Shown here: one piece after another, positions 1 to 8,781 of the stretch
How positions within the stretch are numbered: position 1 is the stretch's first letter
How the letters are laid out: every line of letters begins with the position of its first letter
Source of the DNA: Poseidonocella sp. HB161398
GTDB taxonomy: Bacteria; Pseudomonadota; Alphaproteobacteria; Rhodobacterales; Rhodobacteraceae
Length of the DNA stretch: 64,000 bases
Direction: 5' to 3'
Assembly (NCBI RefSeq): GCF_005870025.1
Contig: NZ_VATA01000020.1
Span: 51,080-115,079, forward strand
Notes under the pieces: model-generated
Seen by the model: the letters and a program-made list of their open reading frames with translations, nothing else
Told to the model about the DNA's origin: nothing
Databases searched by the model: none
Translations under genes and position numbers: made by a program

Positions 1-63
<63 letters not shown>

Positions 64-81
64 GCACCCCTCTCCCCGCGC

Positions 82-1683
82 TCAGCCCCGGGCGTCGGCG
101 CGGATCATCTCCGCGGCCTTTTCCGCGATCATCACAACTGGCGAGGCGGTATTGCCGCTGGTGATCGTCGGCATGACAGAGGCATCGACCACGCGCAGCC
201 CGGCCACGCCATGGACGCGCAGCCGGTCATCCACGACGGAGAGCGGATCGCGTCCCATTCTCGCCGTGCCCACCGGGTGGAAGATCGTCGTGCCGACGGC
301 AGAGGCGGCCTCGGCCAGGGAGGCCTCGTCGGCATAGTCGGGGCCCGGCCGGATCTCTACGGGAGCGAAGGCGGCCAGCGGCTTCTGCGCCACGATCCGG
401 CGGGTCAGCGCGATGGCGCGCGCCGCGATCTGCCGGTCGCCTTCGGTGGAGAGGTAGTTCGGCGCGATCCGCGGCTTGTCCCCGGCGCGGCCCGAGCGCA
501 GCCGCACCGTGCCGCGGCTTTCCGGGCGCAGATGGCAGACCGAGGCGGTGAAGGCCGGGAACGGGTCCAGATCCTCGCCGAATTTCGGCAGCGAGAGCGG
601 CTGCACATGGTATTCCAGATCGGGCGTTGCCACGTCGGGGCCGGAGCGGGCGAAGGCGCCGAGCTGCGAGGGCGCCATCGACATCGGCCCCGAACGCTTC
701 AGCGCATATTCCAGCCCGATCTTCGCCTTGCCCAGCAGCGTCGCCGCGCGGGCATTGAGCGTGTCGACGCCGCTGACCCGGTAGGAGCAGCGCAGCTGCA
801 GATGGTCCTGCAGGTTGCCGCCGACGCCTTCGGCCGCACGGCGCGGCGCGATGCCGGTCTCGGCCAGATGCGCCGCCGGGCCGATCCCCGAGAGCATCAG
901 GATCTTGGGCGAGTTGATCGCCCCGGCCGAGAGGATCACCTCCGCGGCCGCGCGGATCTCGCGCCGCGCGCCGTTCTGCCGGATCGCCACGCCCGAGGCG
1001 CGGTCGCCGTCGAAGAGCACCTCCTCGACCTCGGCGCCGGTGATCACCGCCAGGTTCTGCCGCCCCTTGGCCGGGCGCAGGAAGCCCTTGGCCGTGTTCC
1101 AGCGCCAGCCGCGGCGCTGGTTCACCTGGAAGTAGCTGACCCCCTCGACGCTGCCGGTATTGAGGTCGTCGACCTTGGGGATGCCGGTCAGCGCGCAGGC
1201 CTCGGCGAAGGCGTCGAGGATGTCCCAGCTCAGCCGCTGGTGCTCCACCCGCCATTCGCCGCCCGCGCCGTGCAGCTCGGAGGCGCCGCCGAAATGGTCC
1301 TCGGATTTCAGGAAATAGGGCAGCACGTCGTCCCAGCCCCAGCCGGAATTGCCCATCTGCCGCCACTGGTCGTAATCCTCGGCATGGCCGCGCTGGTAGA
1401 GCATGCCGTTGATCGAGGTGCAGCCGCCCAGCACGCGGCCGCGCGGATAGCCGATGGCGCGGCCGCCGAGGCCGGGCTCGGGTTCGGTCTGGTAGCACCA
1501 GTCGGTGCGCGGATTGCCGATGCAGTAGAGATAGCCCACGGGGATGTGGATCCAGGGATAGCTGTCGCGCCCCCCGGCCTCGAGCACCGCGACGCGGGTC
1601 TTCCCGTCGGCGCTCAGCCGGTTGGCCAGCACCAGCCCGGCCGTGCCGCCGCCCACGATCACGTAGTCGAACTGATCCGTCAT
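82..1683 (-). CDS. GMC family oxidoreductase (choline dehydrogenase-like)
   Basis: A 533-residue flavoenzyme of the glucose-methanol-choline family, which oxidises an alcohol to an aldehyde using FAD. The N-terminal FAD-binding loop (V-G-G-G-T-A-G) is at residues 10-16, followed by E-A-G-G near 36. The family signature around P-R-G-R-V-L-G-G-C-T-S-I-N-G is present near 80-93. The C-terminal catalytic region has the F-H-P-V-G-T histidine and the S-G-N-T-A-S-P-V block. Length is normal for the family. The ATG was chosen because the FAD fold starts directly after it; the open frame continues far upstream without protein-like sequence. It is divergent from a LysR gene, which probably controls it. 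The substrate (choline or another alcohol) cannot be told from sequence. Confidence 0.9.
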   Translation of the reverse strand: MTDQFDYVIVGGGTAGLVLANRLSADGKTRVAVLEAGGRDSYPWIHIPVGYLYCIGNPRTDWCYQTEPEPGLGGRAIGYPRGRVLGGCTSINGMLYQRGHAEDYDQWRQMGNSGWGWDDVLPYFLKSEDHFGGASELHGAGGEWRVEHQRLSWDILDAFAEACALTGIPKVDDLNTGSVEGVSYFQVNQRRGWRWNTAKGFLRPAKGRQNLAVITGAEVEEVLFDGDRASGVAIRQNGARREIRAAAEVILSAGAINSPKILMLSGIGPAAHLAETGIAPRRAAEGVGGNLQDHLQLRCSYRVSGVDTLNARAATLLGKAKIGLEYALKRSGPMSMAPSQLGAFARSGPDVATPDLEYHVQPLSLPKFGEDLDPFPAFTASVCHLRPESRGTVRLRSGRAGDKPRIAPNYLSTEGDRQIAARAIALTRRIVAQKPLAAFAPVEIRPGPDYADEASLAEAASAVGTTIFHPVGTARMGRDPLSVVDDRLRVHGVAGLRVVDASVMPTITSGNTASPVVMIAEKAAEMIRADARG

Positions 1684-1734
1684 TGCGGTCCTCCCTCGCA
1701 TGTCTCCTCGGCGGGCACTTTCCTCCCGGCCCCG

Positions 1735-1750
1735 GTGCATGTACATGAAC
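1735..1750. promoter_or_regulatory. Near-palindromic candidate LysR operator
   Basis: The 99-base gap between the divergent GMC and LysR genes holds the near-perfect 16-bp dyad GTGCATGTACATGAAC, whose core CATGTACATG is exactly symmetric. LysR-type regulators commonly bind dyads of the T-N11-A kind in such shared promoter regions. Assignment as an operator is an inference from position and symmetry. Confidence 0.4.
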
Positions 1751-1782
1751 GAATGTGAACGGCCTTTGTGCGGAAACGATCG

Positions 1783-2676
1783 ATGCTCTACCACTGGGAC
1801 GACATCCGCTTCTTCCTCGAACTCCACCGGGCGGGCTCGCTCAGCGCGGCCGCGAGGCGGCTGAAGGTCAGCCATACCACCGTCGCGCGCCACCTGGCGC
1901 GGCTGGAGCGCGATCTGGATGTCGAGCTGGCGGAGAAGGGCGAGGACGGGTTCCGGCTGACCCAGGCGGGATTCGACCTGCTCGGGCTGGCGCGCGAGAT
2001 GGAGGATGCGGGCACCTCGATCGGCGACCGGATGGCGGCGAAGGGCACGGCGGTGACCGGCACGGTGCGGGTCGGCGCGCCGGACGGATTCGGCAATGCG
2101 GTCCTGTCCTCTCTGCTGCCCGGGCTGCGCCGCGCCCATCCCGGCATCGAGCTGGAGCTGGTGCCGGTGCCGGTCACACACAAGCTCTGGCGGCGGGATG
2201 TCGATATCGCGGTCAGCCTGGAGCGGCCCGAAACCGGGCGGTTGGTGATGCGCAAGCTCGCCGATTACGACTTGCGCCTCTACGGCGCGCCGGAGCTGCT
2301 GGCCGAAGGCGCGCCGCAGGACATCGCCGATCTCGCCGCCTATGACTTCGTCGGCTACATTCCCGACCTGCTCTATACCGGCGAGCTGAATTTCAACGCC
2401 CAGATCGCGCCGGGGCTGCGGGTGCCCTACCGCGCGGCGACGGTCCAGGCGCAGCTCGACGCGGTGCGGGCGGGGGCGGGGCTGGGGGTGCTGCCCTGCT
2501 ACATGGCGGCGGGCAGCGGGCTGATGCCGGTGCTGACAGACCGGGTGGCCTTCACCCGCAGCTACTGGCTGCTGATTCCCGAGGAGATCCGCGACTGGCA
2601 GAAGGTGCGGCTGGTGGCCGACCATATCGCCGGGGCGGTGCGGCAGGATGCGGGGCGGTTCCGGTTCCGGGCCTGA
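1783..2676 (+). CDS. LysR family transcriptional regulator
   Basis: A 297-residue LysR-type regulator. An N-terminal winged helix-turn-helix spans about residues 3-60, with the typical helix pattern S-L-S-A-A-A-R-R-L followed by V-S-H-T-T-V-A-R-H-L. A periplasmic-binding-protein-like effector domain follows to the C-terminus. I chose the ATG that begins M-L-Y-H-W-D-D because this is the usual start in relatives; an in-frame GTG at 1768 would add five residues. Neither has a strong ribosome-binding site. It is transcribed away from the GMC oxidoreductase, the common arrangement of a LysR protein and its target. Confidence 0.88.
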   Translation: MLYHWDDIRFFLELHRAGSLSAAARRLKVSHTTVARHLARLERDLDVELAEKGEDGFRLTQAGFDLLGLAREMEDAGTSIGDRMAAKGTAVTGTVRVGAPDGFGNAVLSSLLPGLRRAHPGIELELVPVPVTHKLWRRDVDIAVSLERPETGRLVMRKLADYDLRLYGAPELLAEGAPQDIADLAAYDFVGYIPDLLYTGELNFNAQIAPGLRVPYRAATVQAQLDAVRAGAGLGVLPCYMAAGSGLMPVLTDRVAFTRSYWLLIPEEIRDWQKVRLVADHIAGAVRQDAGRFRFRA

Positions 2677-3023
2677 CGCAGGGCCGGCGGGGCCACCGGT
2701 GCGCAGGCTGGCAGATTCGCGGCCGGGCCCGGCCGCGGGCGGGCATTCGGCGCAGAGGAGGCCCTCGCTTTGGGCAGAGCTTGCCGCTCTGCGGCACGGG
2801 CGGCGCTTTTTCAGGACCGGGAAAGGGCCGTGGCTGGGCGATCCGCCGCTTGCCGGCGGTGGTCTGTGCCGCCTTTTGCGGCGGCATGTCCCGTATGCGG
2901 GCCGGTCCTGCCGGGGAGCGCCCGCAGGCGTCCAAGCCGTGACCAGCCGACCCGCAAGGGCGCGCATCTGCGGCGGCACAGCTTGGCTATCTGCTTGATA
3001 TGCTTCGATCTTCTGGAGGTGTC
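2677..3023. other. Intergenic region without a recognised gene
   Basis: About 350 bases separate the LysR stop from tRNA-Thr. Reading frames here are arginine/glycine/proline-rich shadows without any family pattern. A few short G+C-rich inverted repeats are present (for example GCCGC/GCGGC around 2868-2884), but no terminator with a T tract. I see no function. Confidence 0.5.
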
Positions 3024-3098
3024 TGGTGCCGCAGGGGAGGATTGAACTCCCGACCTCACCCTTACCAAGGGTGCGCTCTACCACTGAGCTACTGCGGC
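3024..3098 (-). tRNA. tRNA-Thr (anticodon GGT)
   Basis: A 75-nt cloverleaf reads on the minus strand: acceptor stem GCCGCAG/CTGCGGC, D-arm GCTC...GAGC, anticodon stem CACCC/GGGTG around the loop TTGGTAA (anticodon GGT), T-arm GGGAG-TTCAATC-CTCCC, discriminator A and an encoded CCA. All stems pair. Confidence 0.97.
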
Positions 3099-3139
3099 GC
3101 CGGTGCATCGTCCGGGGCTGCCCGGGCGGTGTGGAGCGG

Positions 3140-3168
3140 CTTCTATGCAGAACCGCGACGGGATGCAA
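3140..3168 (-). promoter_or_regulatory. Candidate sigma70 promoter of tRNA-Thr
   Basis: On the minus strand TTGCAT and TAGAAG are separated by 17 bases, about 40 bases upstream of the tRNA 5' end. The same layout (17-bp spacer, TAGA-type -10) recurs upstream of tRNA-Phe and tRNA-Lys in this window, which supports it. Confidence 0.55.
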
Positions 3169-3212
3169 GCGCAATCTGGACGCTTTTTTGCAACTCCTTT
3201 AAGAGCGCCTTC

Positions 3213-3356
3213 ATGACAAGGAAAACCGACCCCGAGACGGAGAAGCCGGTGCCCCCCTCCAAGGAGGACCGGCTGAAGGCGGCGCTCAAGGCCAACTTGC
3301 AGCGGCGCAAGGCACAGGCAAAGGCCCGTCAGGCGCCGGAAGAAAACGAGGACTGA
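3213..3356 (+). CDS. Small charged protein upstream of murA
   Basis: A 47-residue hydrophilic protein, rich in Lys, Arg, Glu and Pro, with the helix-prone core D-R-L-K-A-A-L-K-A-N-L-Q-R-R-K-A-Q-A-K-A. It ends three bases before the murA start, so the two are probably co-transcribed. Similar tiny basic proteins precede murA in related Rhodobacteraceae, from memory. I assign no function; it could bind nucleic acid, but only its charge suggests that. The ATG is the first plausible start; earlier in-frame sequence overlaps the tRNA-Thr promoter region. Confidence 0.6.
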   Translation: MTRKTDPETEKPVPPSKEDRLKAALKANLQRRKAQAKARQAPEENED

Positions 3357-3359
3357 GCA

Positions 3360-4625
3360 ATGGACGCCATACTGGTCAAGGGCAACGGCCCGCTGCACGG
3401 GCGCATCCCGATTGCCGGGGCCAAGAACGCCTGCCTCGGGCTGATGCCCGCCACGCTGCTGAGCGACGAGCCGCTCACGCTAACGAATGTCCCGCGGCTG
3501 TCGGACATCTCCACCATGTCGCACCTGCTCGAATCGCTGGGCACCGAGGTTGCGTCGATGGACGAGGGGCGGGTGATCGTCACCTCCTCGCACGAGATCT
3601 CGAACGACCGGGCCGATTACGACATCGTGCGCAAGATGCGCGCCTCCTTCCACGTGCTGGGCCCGCTTCTGGCGCGGCACGGCCATGCGGTGGTCTCGCT
3701 GCCGGGCGGCTGCGCGATCGGCGCGCGGCCGGTGAATTTCCACCTCGAAGGGCTGCAGGCGCTCGGCGCCGAGATGGAACTGCGGGACGGCTATGTCCAT
3801 GCCGCGGCGCCGAAGGGGCTGACCGGGGCGCGGCACCGCCTGCCCTTCGCCTCGGTGGGGGCGACCGAGAACATCCTGATGGCGGCCACGCTGGCCCGCG
3901 GCACCACGGTCCTCGAGAACGCCGCGCGCGAGCCCGAGATCGTCGATCTGGTGAAATGCCTGCGCGCGATGGGCGCGCATATCTCGGGCGAGGGGACGGA
4001 CACCCTGACCATCGAGGGCGTCGACCGTCTGCACGGCACCACCCACCGGGTCGTCGCCGACCGGATCGAGATGGGCACCTACATGCTGGCGCCGGTCATC
4101 ACCCATGGCGAGGTGGAGCTGGTCGGCGGCTCGATCGAGCTCCTGGGCAGTTTCGTGGAGAAGCTGCACGAGGCCGGGGTCGAGGTCACGCCCACCAATG
4201 AGGGCATCCGCGTCAAGCGCGGCGCCGACCGGATCCGCGCCGTCGATGTCCGCACCGAGGTCTTCCCGGGCTTCCCGACCGACCTGCAGGCGCAGATGAT
4301 GGCGCTGATGTGCACCGCCGAGGGCAGCTGCACACTGGAGGAGACGATCTTCGAGAACCGCTTCATGCACGCGCCGGAGCTGACGCGGATGGGCGCGCGG
4401 ATCGATGTCCACGGCAATACCGCCACCGTCACCGGCGTCGAGCGGCTCAAGGGCGCGCCCGTGATGGCGACCGACCTGCGGGCCTCGGTCTCGCTGATTC
4501 TCGCGGCGCTGGCCGCCGAGGGCGAGACGTTGGTCAGCCGGGTCTACCATCTCGACCGCGGCTACGAGCGGGTCGAGGAGAAGCTGGGCGGCTGCGGCGC
4601 CCTGATCGAGAGGGTGGCGGCATGA
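3360..4625 (+). CDS. murA: UDP-N-acetylglucosamine 1-carboxyvinyltransferase
   Basis: A 421-residue cytoplasmic enzyme for the first committed step of peptidoglycan synthesis: transfer of enolpyruvate from PEP to UDP-GlcNAc. Key residues are visible: Lys22 in G-A-K-N-A, and the catalytic Cys118 in [11 protein letters not shown], the residue alkylated by fosfomycin in Cys-type enzymes. The length is typical. The downstream DUF2948 gene starts inside its stop codon (ATGA overlap), so the genes are translationally coupled. Confidence 0.97.
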   Translation: MDAILVKGNGPLHGRIPIAGAKNACLGLMPATLLSDEPLTLTNVPRLSDISTMSHLLESLGTEVASMDEGRVIVTSSHEISNDRADYDIVRKMRASFHVLGPLLARHGHAVVSLPGGCAIGARPVNFHLEGLQALGAEMELRDGYVHAAAPKGLTGARHRLPFASVGATENILMAATLARGTTVLENAAREPEIVDLVKCLRAMGAHISGEGTDTLTIEGVDRLHGTTHRVVADRIEMGTYMLAPVITHGEVELVGGSIELLGSFVEKLHEAGVEVTPTNEGIRVKRGADRIRAVDVRTEVFPGFPTDLQAQMMALMCTAEGSCTLEETIFENRFMHAPELTRMGARIDVHGNTATVTGVERLKGAPVMATDLRASVSLILAALAAEGETLVSRVYHLDRGYERVEEKLGGCGALIERVAA

Positions 4626-5098
4626 GCGACGCGCGCTTCGAGGACGGGGCGGAGCATCCGCTCCGCCTGCTGGCCGCCGATGCCGAGGATCTGGGCGTCG
4701 TCTCCACGCTGGTGCAGGACGCGGTCCTGCCGGTGACGGAAATGACCTGGGAGCCGAAGGCGCGGCGGTTCTCGCTCCTGCTGAACCGCTTCCGCTGGGA
4801 GGACCGCGCCGCGGCCGAGCGCGCCGGGCGCGCGGTCGAGCGGGTGCGGAGCGTCCTGACCGTCGGCGATGTCCGCAAGGTCTCGAGCCAGGGCATCGAC
4901 CGCAGTGACGCCGATCTGGTCCTGTCGCTGCTGTCCGTGGAGTTCGAGCCGGGCGAGGACGGGCAGGGCGCCGTGATCCTGACCTTCGCCGGGGACGGGG
5001 CGCTGCGCTTCGAGGCGGAATGCATCGACGTGCTGCTCAGCGACGTGACCCGGCCCTATGCCGCGCCGTCGGGCAAGGTGCCGCAGCACCCCGCATAG
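4622..5098 (+). CDS. DUF2948 family protein
   Basis: A 158-residue protein of the alphaproteobacterial DUF2948 family, recognised from the pattern [19 protein letters not shown] near the N-terminus and the [12 protein letters not shown] segment near residue 50. The function of the family is unknown. It overlaps the murA stop by four bases and precedes hisD, the conserved order in this family of bacteria. No signal peptide or membrane segment is visible. Confidence 0.8.
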   Translation: MSDARFEDGAEHPLRLLAADAEDLGVVSTLVQDAVLPVTEMTWEPKARRFSLLLNRFRWEDRAAAERAGRAVERVRSVLTVGDVRKVSSQGIDRSDADLVLSLLSVEFEPGEDGQGAVILTFAGDGALRFEAECIDVLLSDVTRPYAAPSGKVPQHPA

Positions 5099-5123
5099 TC
5101 CGAATGGACGAGGCGCCCCGGAC

Positions 5124-5152
5124 TTGTGGCCTTGGCCCGGGGCGGGTAGAGA
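5124..5152 (+). promoter_or_regulatory. Possible promoter for hisD
   Basis: TTGTGG and TAGAGA are separated by 17 bases, just upstream of hisD in the 75-base gap after the DUF2948 gene. The -10 is the same TAGAGA hexamer as that of tRNA-Lys in this window. Its -35 is weak, so this is tentative. Confidence 0.35.
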
Positions 5153-5173
5153 CAAACGCCAAGCGAGGGCGCC

Positions 5174-6481
5174 ATGGTACAGTACCTGTCTACAGACTCC
5201 GGGGATTTCGAGGCCGCATTTTCGGCGCTCCTTTCGGCGAAGCGGGAGGACAGTCCGGATGTCGACGCCGTCGTGGCCGGGATCATCGCAGATGTGCGCG
5301 CCCGCGGCGATGCCGCCGTCATCGAGCTGACCGCGAAATTCGACCGGCTGGAGCTGACGCCCGCGACCCTGGCCTTCTCGCAGGACGAGATCGACGCTGC
5401 CTGCGCCACCGTGCCTGCAGCAGAGCGCGAGGCGCTGGAGCTGGCCGCCGCCCGCATCCGCGCCTATCACGAGCGCCAGCTGCCCGAGGATGCGCGCTGG
5501 ACCGACCCGTCGGGGGCCGAACTCGGCTGGCGCTGGACGCCGGTCGAGGCGGCCGGGCTCTATGTGCCGGGCGGGCTGGCAAGCTATCCCTCTTCGGTGC
5601 TGATGAACGCGATCCCCGCTGCGGTCGCCGGGGTGGAGCGGCTGGCGATCTGCGCGCCCACGCCGGACGGCCAGGTCAATCCGCTGGTCCTCTTGGCGGC
5701 GCGGCTCTCGGGCGTGGACACGGTCTACCGCATCGGCGGCGCCCAAGCGGTGGCGGCGATGGCCTACGGCACCGAGACGATCCGGCCGGTCGACAAGATC
5801 ACCGGACCGGGCAACGCCTTCGTCGCCGCGGCCAAGCGGCGGGTCTTCGGCAAGGTGGGGATCGACATGATCGCCGGTCCCTCCGAGATCCTGGTGATCG
5901 CCGACAGGGACAACGATCCCGACTGGCTGGCCATCGATCTGCTGAGCCAGGCCGAGCATGACCAGAGCGCCCAGTCGATCCTGATCACCGACGACGCGGA
6001 GTTCGGCAAGGCGGTCGCGGCTGCGGTCGACAAGCGGCTGGAAACGCTGGAGCGGCGCGAGATCGCCGCCGCGAGCTGGCGCGATTTCGGCGCGGTCATC
6101 ACCGTGCGCGATCTCGACGAGGCGGCGCGTCTGTCCGACCGGGTGGCGCCCGAGCACCTGGAGCTTTGCGTTGCCGATCCCGAGGCGCTGTCGCGGAAGA
6201 TCCGCCATGCCGGCGCGATTTTCCTCGGCGCCTGGACGCCCGAAGCCATCGGCGACTATGTCGGCGGGCCGAACCACGTGCTGCCGACGGCGCGCTCGGC
6301 GCGGTTCTCCTCCGGCCTCTCGGTGATGGATTTCGTCAAGCGCACCACGCTGGCGCGGATGACCCCGGGCGCGCTGGCCGCGATCGGCCCGGCGGCCGAG
6401 ACCCTGGCGCAGTCGGAAAGCCTCGAAGCGCACGGGCTGTCGGTCCGGGCGCGCCTGGACAAGCTGAACGAGGACGCATGA
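5174..6481 (+). CDS. hisD: Histidinol dehydrogenase
   Basis: A 435-residue zinc enzyme catalysing the last two steps of histidine synthesis, L-histidinol to L-histidine with two NAD+. Visible family blocks are Y-V-P-G-G-L-A-S-Y-P-S-S-V, K-I-T-G-P-G-N, G-P-S-E-I-L-V-I-A-D, the zinc-ligand stretch S-Q-A-E-H-D-Q, and E-H-L-E-L followed by G-P-N-H-V-L-P-T. Full length. hisA and hisC lie at the far end of the window, so the his genes are scattered rather than in one operon. The next gene begins at or inside its stop codon. Confidence 0.97.
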   Translation: MVQYLSTDSGDFEAAFSALLSAKREDSPDVDAVVAGIIADVRARGDAAVIELTAKFDRLELTPATLAFSQDEIDAACATVPAAEREALELAAARIRAYHERQLPEDARWTDPSGAELGWRWTPVEAAGLYVPGGLASYPSSVLMNAIPAAVAGVERLAICAPTPDGQVNPLVLLAARLSGVDTVYRIGGAQAVAAMAYGTETIRPVDKITGPGNAFVAAAKRRVFGKVGIDMIAGPSEILVIADRDNDPDWLAIDLLSQAEHDQSAQSILITDDAEFGKAVAAAVDKRLETLERREIAAASWRDFGAVITVRDLDEAARLSDRVAPEHLELCVADPEALSRKIRHAGAIFLGAWTPEAIGDYVGGPNHVLPTARSARFSSGLSVMDFVKRTTLARMTPGALAAIGPAAETLAQSESLEAHGLSVRARLDKLNEDA

Positions 6482-6945
6482 TGACCGACCGGCTGTCGCA
6501 TATCGAACTCGATCTCGGCGAAGCGGCCCCGCCCTCGCCGGAGATGCTGCAGGAGCAGCAGGTGGCGATCTTCGACCTGATCGAGGAGAACAGCTTCGCG
6601 CTGCCGGACGCGCCCCGGGGCCCCTATGTGCTGACCCTGTCGCGCACGGGATCGCGGCTGGGCTTCGACTTGGCCTCGGGCGGCGCACCGGCGGCGCAGT
6701 TCGAGCTGTCGCTCGGGCCGCTGCGCCAGATCGTCAAGGATTACGGCCAGATCTGCGCCAGCTACTACGAGGCGGTGAAGACCGCCCGGGCCAGCGAGAT
6801 CGAGACGCTGGACGACGCCCGCCGCGGCATCCACCGCGAAGGCGCGCGCGAGCTGCGCGAGCGGCTGGAGGGCAAGGCGGCAGTCGATGCCGAGACCGCG
6901 CGGCGGCTCTTCACCCTGGTCTGCGTGCTGCTCGCGGAGGTCTGA
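6481..6945 (+). CDS. UPF0262 family protein
   Basis: A 154-residue soluble protein matching the UPF0262 family of alphaproteobacteria: start M-T-D-R-L-S-H-I-E-L-D, then E-E-N-S-F-A-L and the block K-D-Y-G-Q-I-C-A-S-Y-Y-E-A-V. Its role is unknown. Two adjacent ATG codons exist; the first, at 6478, forms an ATGA overlap with the hisD stop. In relatives this gene follows hisD and is itself usually followed by a low-molecular-weight phosphatase gene, which is absent here. Confidence 0.82.
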   Translation: MTDRLSHIELDLGEAAPPSPEMLQEQQVAIFDLIEENSFALPDAPRGPYVLTLSRTGSRLGFDLASGGAPAAQFELSLGPLRQIVKDYGQICASYYEAVKTARASEIETLDDARRGIHREGARELRERLEGKAAVDAETARRLFTLVCVLLAEV

Positions 6946-6947
6946 GC

Positions 6948-7538
6948 TTGGCCGTCGAGATCCGCCCGCTGACCGGGGCAGAGCTGGCCGCCGCGCTCGG
7001 CGATCTCGCCCGGCTGCGGATCGAGGTGTTCCGCGCCTGGCCCTATCTCTATGACGGCGATCCCGATTACGAGGCGCGCTACCTGGCGGGCTACGGCGAG
7101 ACGCCGAACGCGATTCTCGTTGCTGCGCTCGATGGCGGCCGGGTGGTCGGCGCCTCCACCGGCCTGCCGCTCGCGGCGCATCGCGCCGCCGAGGCCGGGG
7201 GCAGCTGGCCCGAGGGCGCGCCGCCGGTCGGCGACATCTTCTACTGCGCCGAAAGCGTGCTCCTGCCGGAGTACCGCGGGCAGGGGATCGGCCACCGCTT
7301 CTTCGACTACCGCGAGGCGCAGGCGCGCGAGGCGGGATTCGCCTGGTCCTGCTTTGCCGGGGTGATCCGGCCAGCGGACCACCCGATGAAGCCCGCCGCC
7401 TACCGTCCGCTCGACCCGTTCTGGCGCGCGCGCGGCTACGACCCGCTGCCCGGCGCGATCGAGCGCTTCACCTGGAAAGATGTCGGCGACAGCGCCGAGA
7501 CCAAGAAGGAGCTTCAGGTTTGGCTGAAAAAGCTGTGA
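6948..7538 (+). CDS. GNAT family N-acetyltransferase
   Basis: A 196-residue acetyltransferase-fold protein. The acetyl-CoA pyrophosphate-binding motif R-G-Q-G-I-G lies at residues 110-115 within E-S-V-L-L-P-E-Y-R. The start is TTG, two bases after the preceding stop; no ATG fits. The acceptor substrate is unknown. Its 3' end overlaps the nitrilase-family gene by 19 bases, so the pair is probably translationally coupled and may act on the same compound. Acetylation plus amide hydrolysis is a plausible theme but only an inference. Confidence 0.85.
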   Translation: MAVEIRPLTGAELAAALGDLARLRIEVFRAWPYLYDGDPDYEARYLAGYGETPNAILVAALDGGRVVGASTGLPLAAHRAAEAGGSWPEGAPPVGDIFYCAESVLLPEYRGQGIGHRFFDYREAQAREAGFAWSCFAGVIRPADHPMKPAAYRPLDPFWRARGYDPLPGAIERFTWKDVGDSAETKKELQVWLKKL

Positions 7539-8389
7539 TCCGGCTGGCCGCGGCGGCCTATCCGATCGAATCGCTGAAGACGATGGCGGCGCTTTGCGCC
7601 AAGCTCGACGCCTGGGTGCGGGAGGCGGCGGAGGCCGGGGCCGAGATCGCGGTCTTCCCCGAATATGCCGGGATGGAGCCCGCGCTGGTCGGCGGCACCA
7701 CGCCGGAGGACTGGCTGGAGGCCGCGGCCGGGCTCGTGCCGGCCTATCGCGACCACCTGGCCGGGCTCGCCCGCGCGCACGAGATCGCCATCCTCACCGG
7801 CTCCTGCCCCGAACGGGTCGGCGGCGCGCTGCGCAACCGCGCCTGGTTCTGCCTGCCCGACGGCACGATGTCGCCGGTCGACAAGCGCGTCCTGACGCCG
7901 TGGGAGCGGGCGAATACCGCGATGGAGCCCGGCGACAGCCTGGCCGCCTTCGACACGCCCTGGGGCCGGATCGGCATCGTCATCTGCTATGACAGCGAAT
8001 TCCCCCGGCTGGTGCGCGCGCTCGGCTGCGACGTGCTGCTGGTCCCGGCCTGCACCGAGGGGCTCTCGGGGCAGGGGCGGCTGCGGATCGCCGCGCAGGC
8101 CCGCGCGCTGGAGAACCAGTGCGTCACCGTCCATGCGCCGCTGCTGGGCCAGACCTACTGCCCCTATGTCGACACCAATACCGGCCAGGCGGGCATCTAC
8201 ACGCCGCCCGACCGCGGTCTGCCGGCCGACGGCGTTCTGGCCCAGGGCGTCCTGAACCGGCCCGGCTGGGTGATTGCCGACGCGCCGCTGGGCCTGGTGA
8301 AGGCGCGCCGCAGCGATGGCGAGGCGACGCTGCGCAGCGACTGGGATGACGGGACATACGAGGTCGTGGCCACGCCGCTGTCGCTCTAG
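7520..8389 (+). CDS. Carbon-nitrogen hydrolase (nitrilase superfamily)
   Basis: A 289-residue amidase/nitrilase-fold enzyme that hydrolyses a C-N bond. The catalytic triad is present: Glu48 in F-P-E-Y, Lys122 in D-K-R-V-L-T-P-W-E, and Cys156 in I-V-I-C-Y-D-S-E-F-P. It resembles the omega-amidase/carbamoylase part of the superfamily rather than true nitrilases, but the substrate is not predictable. TTG is the start, buried in the end of the GNAT gene. These two genes sit where relatives usually have a phosphatase between UPF0262 and infA. Confidence 0.87.
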   Translation: MAEKAVIRLAAAAYPIESLKTMAALCAKLDAWVREAAEAGAEIAVFPEYAGMEPALVGGTTPEDWLEAAAGLVPAYRDHLAGLARAHEIAILTGSCPERVGGALRNRAWFCLPDGTMSPVDKRVLTPWERANTAMEPGDSLAAFDTPWGRIGIVICYDSEFPRLVRALGCDVLLVPACTEGLSGQGRLRIAAQARALENQCVTVHAPLLGQTYCPYVDTNTGQAGIYTPPDRGLPADGVLAQGVLNRPGWVIADAPLGLVKARRSDGEATLRSDWDDGTYEVVATPLSL

Positions 8390-8468
8390 CCCGGCGGGCG
8401 GACGGGGCGCGTCGGTGCATTTTTGCGGCGATTCGCGGTAACAACTGGCGGCTATGCGATTCGTGCCC

Positions 8469-8497
8469 TTGATTTGCACCGGGTTTCGGCGCATCTA
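8469..8497 (+). promoter_or_regulatory. Candidate infA promoter
   Basis: TTGATT and CATCTA are separated by 17 bases, placing a start site roughly 50 bases upstream of the infA ATG, with a leader hairpin between. The -35 is good and the -10 is poor; support is mainly positional. Confidence 0.35.
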
Positions 8498-8503
8498 CAC
8501 GCT

Positions 8504-8527
8504 CATTCCGGACTCAGGCCCGGAATG
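8504..8527 (+). promoter_or_regulatory. Hairpin in the infA 5' leader
   Basis: CATTCCGG and CCGGAATG form an 8-bp perfect stem with an 8-base loop, about 27 bases before the infA start. No T tract follows, so it is not a terminator. It could stabilise the leader or control translation of IF-1. Confidence 0.45.
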
Positions 8528-8553
8528 TGTTCGAAATCAATTACGGAGTGACC

Positions 8554-8772
8554 ATGGCCAAGGAAGAAATGCTCGAATTTCCTGGTGTCGTGAAGGAACT
8601 CCTGCCGAATGCGACGTTCAGGGTCGAGCTGGAAAACGGCCATGAGATCATCGCACACACGGCAGGAAAGATGCGCAAGAACCGGATTCGTGTTCTTGCC
8701 GGCGACAAAGTCCAGGTGGAAATGACCCCCTACGATCTGACCAAGGGTCGGATCAACTACCGCTTCAAGTAA
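8554..8772 (+). CDS. infA: Translation initiation factor IF-1
   Basis: A 72-residue S1/OB-fold protein, exactly the family length. It binds the ribosomal A site during initiation. Diagnostic stretches are [35 protein letters not shown] and the C-terminal [11 protein letters not shown]. The ATG has GGAG six bases upstream. Codon use is less G+C-biased than that of its neighbours, as is common for highly expressed translation genes. maf follows nine bases downstream. Confidence 0.98.
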   Translation: MAKEEMLEFPGVVKELLPNATFRVELENGHEIIAHTAGKMRKNRIRVLAGDKVQVEMTPYDLTKGRINYRFK

Positions 8773-8781
8773 GGTCAGCCC

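Noticed and set aside
2770-3045. A 91-residue plus-strand frame before tRNA-Thr
   Set aside because: It runs through the tRNA gene, lacks a ribosome site and has no protein-like pattern.
1684-3174. Open frame extending the GMC oxidoreductase to about 1030 residues
   Set aside because: The extension crosses the LysR gene and tRNA-Thr and is Arg/Pro-rich noise; the FAD-binding fold starts at the chosen ATG.
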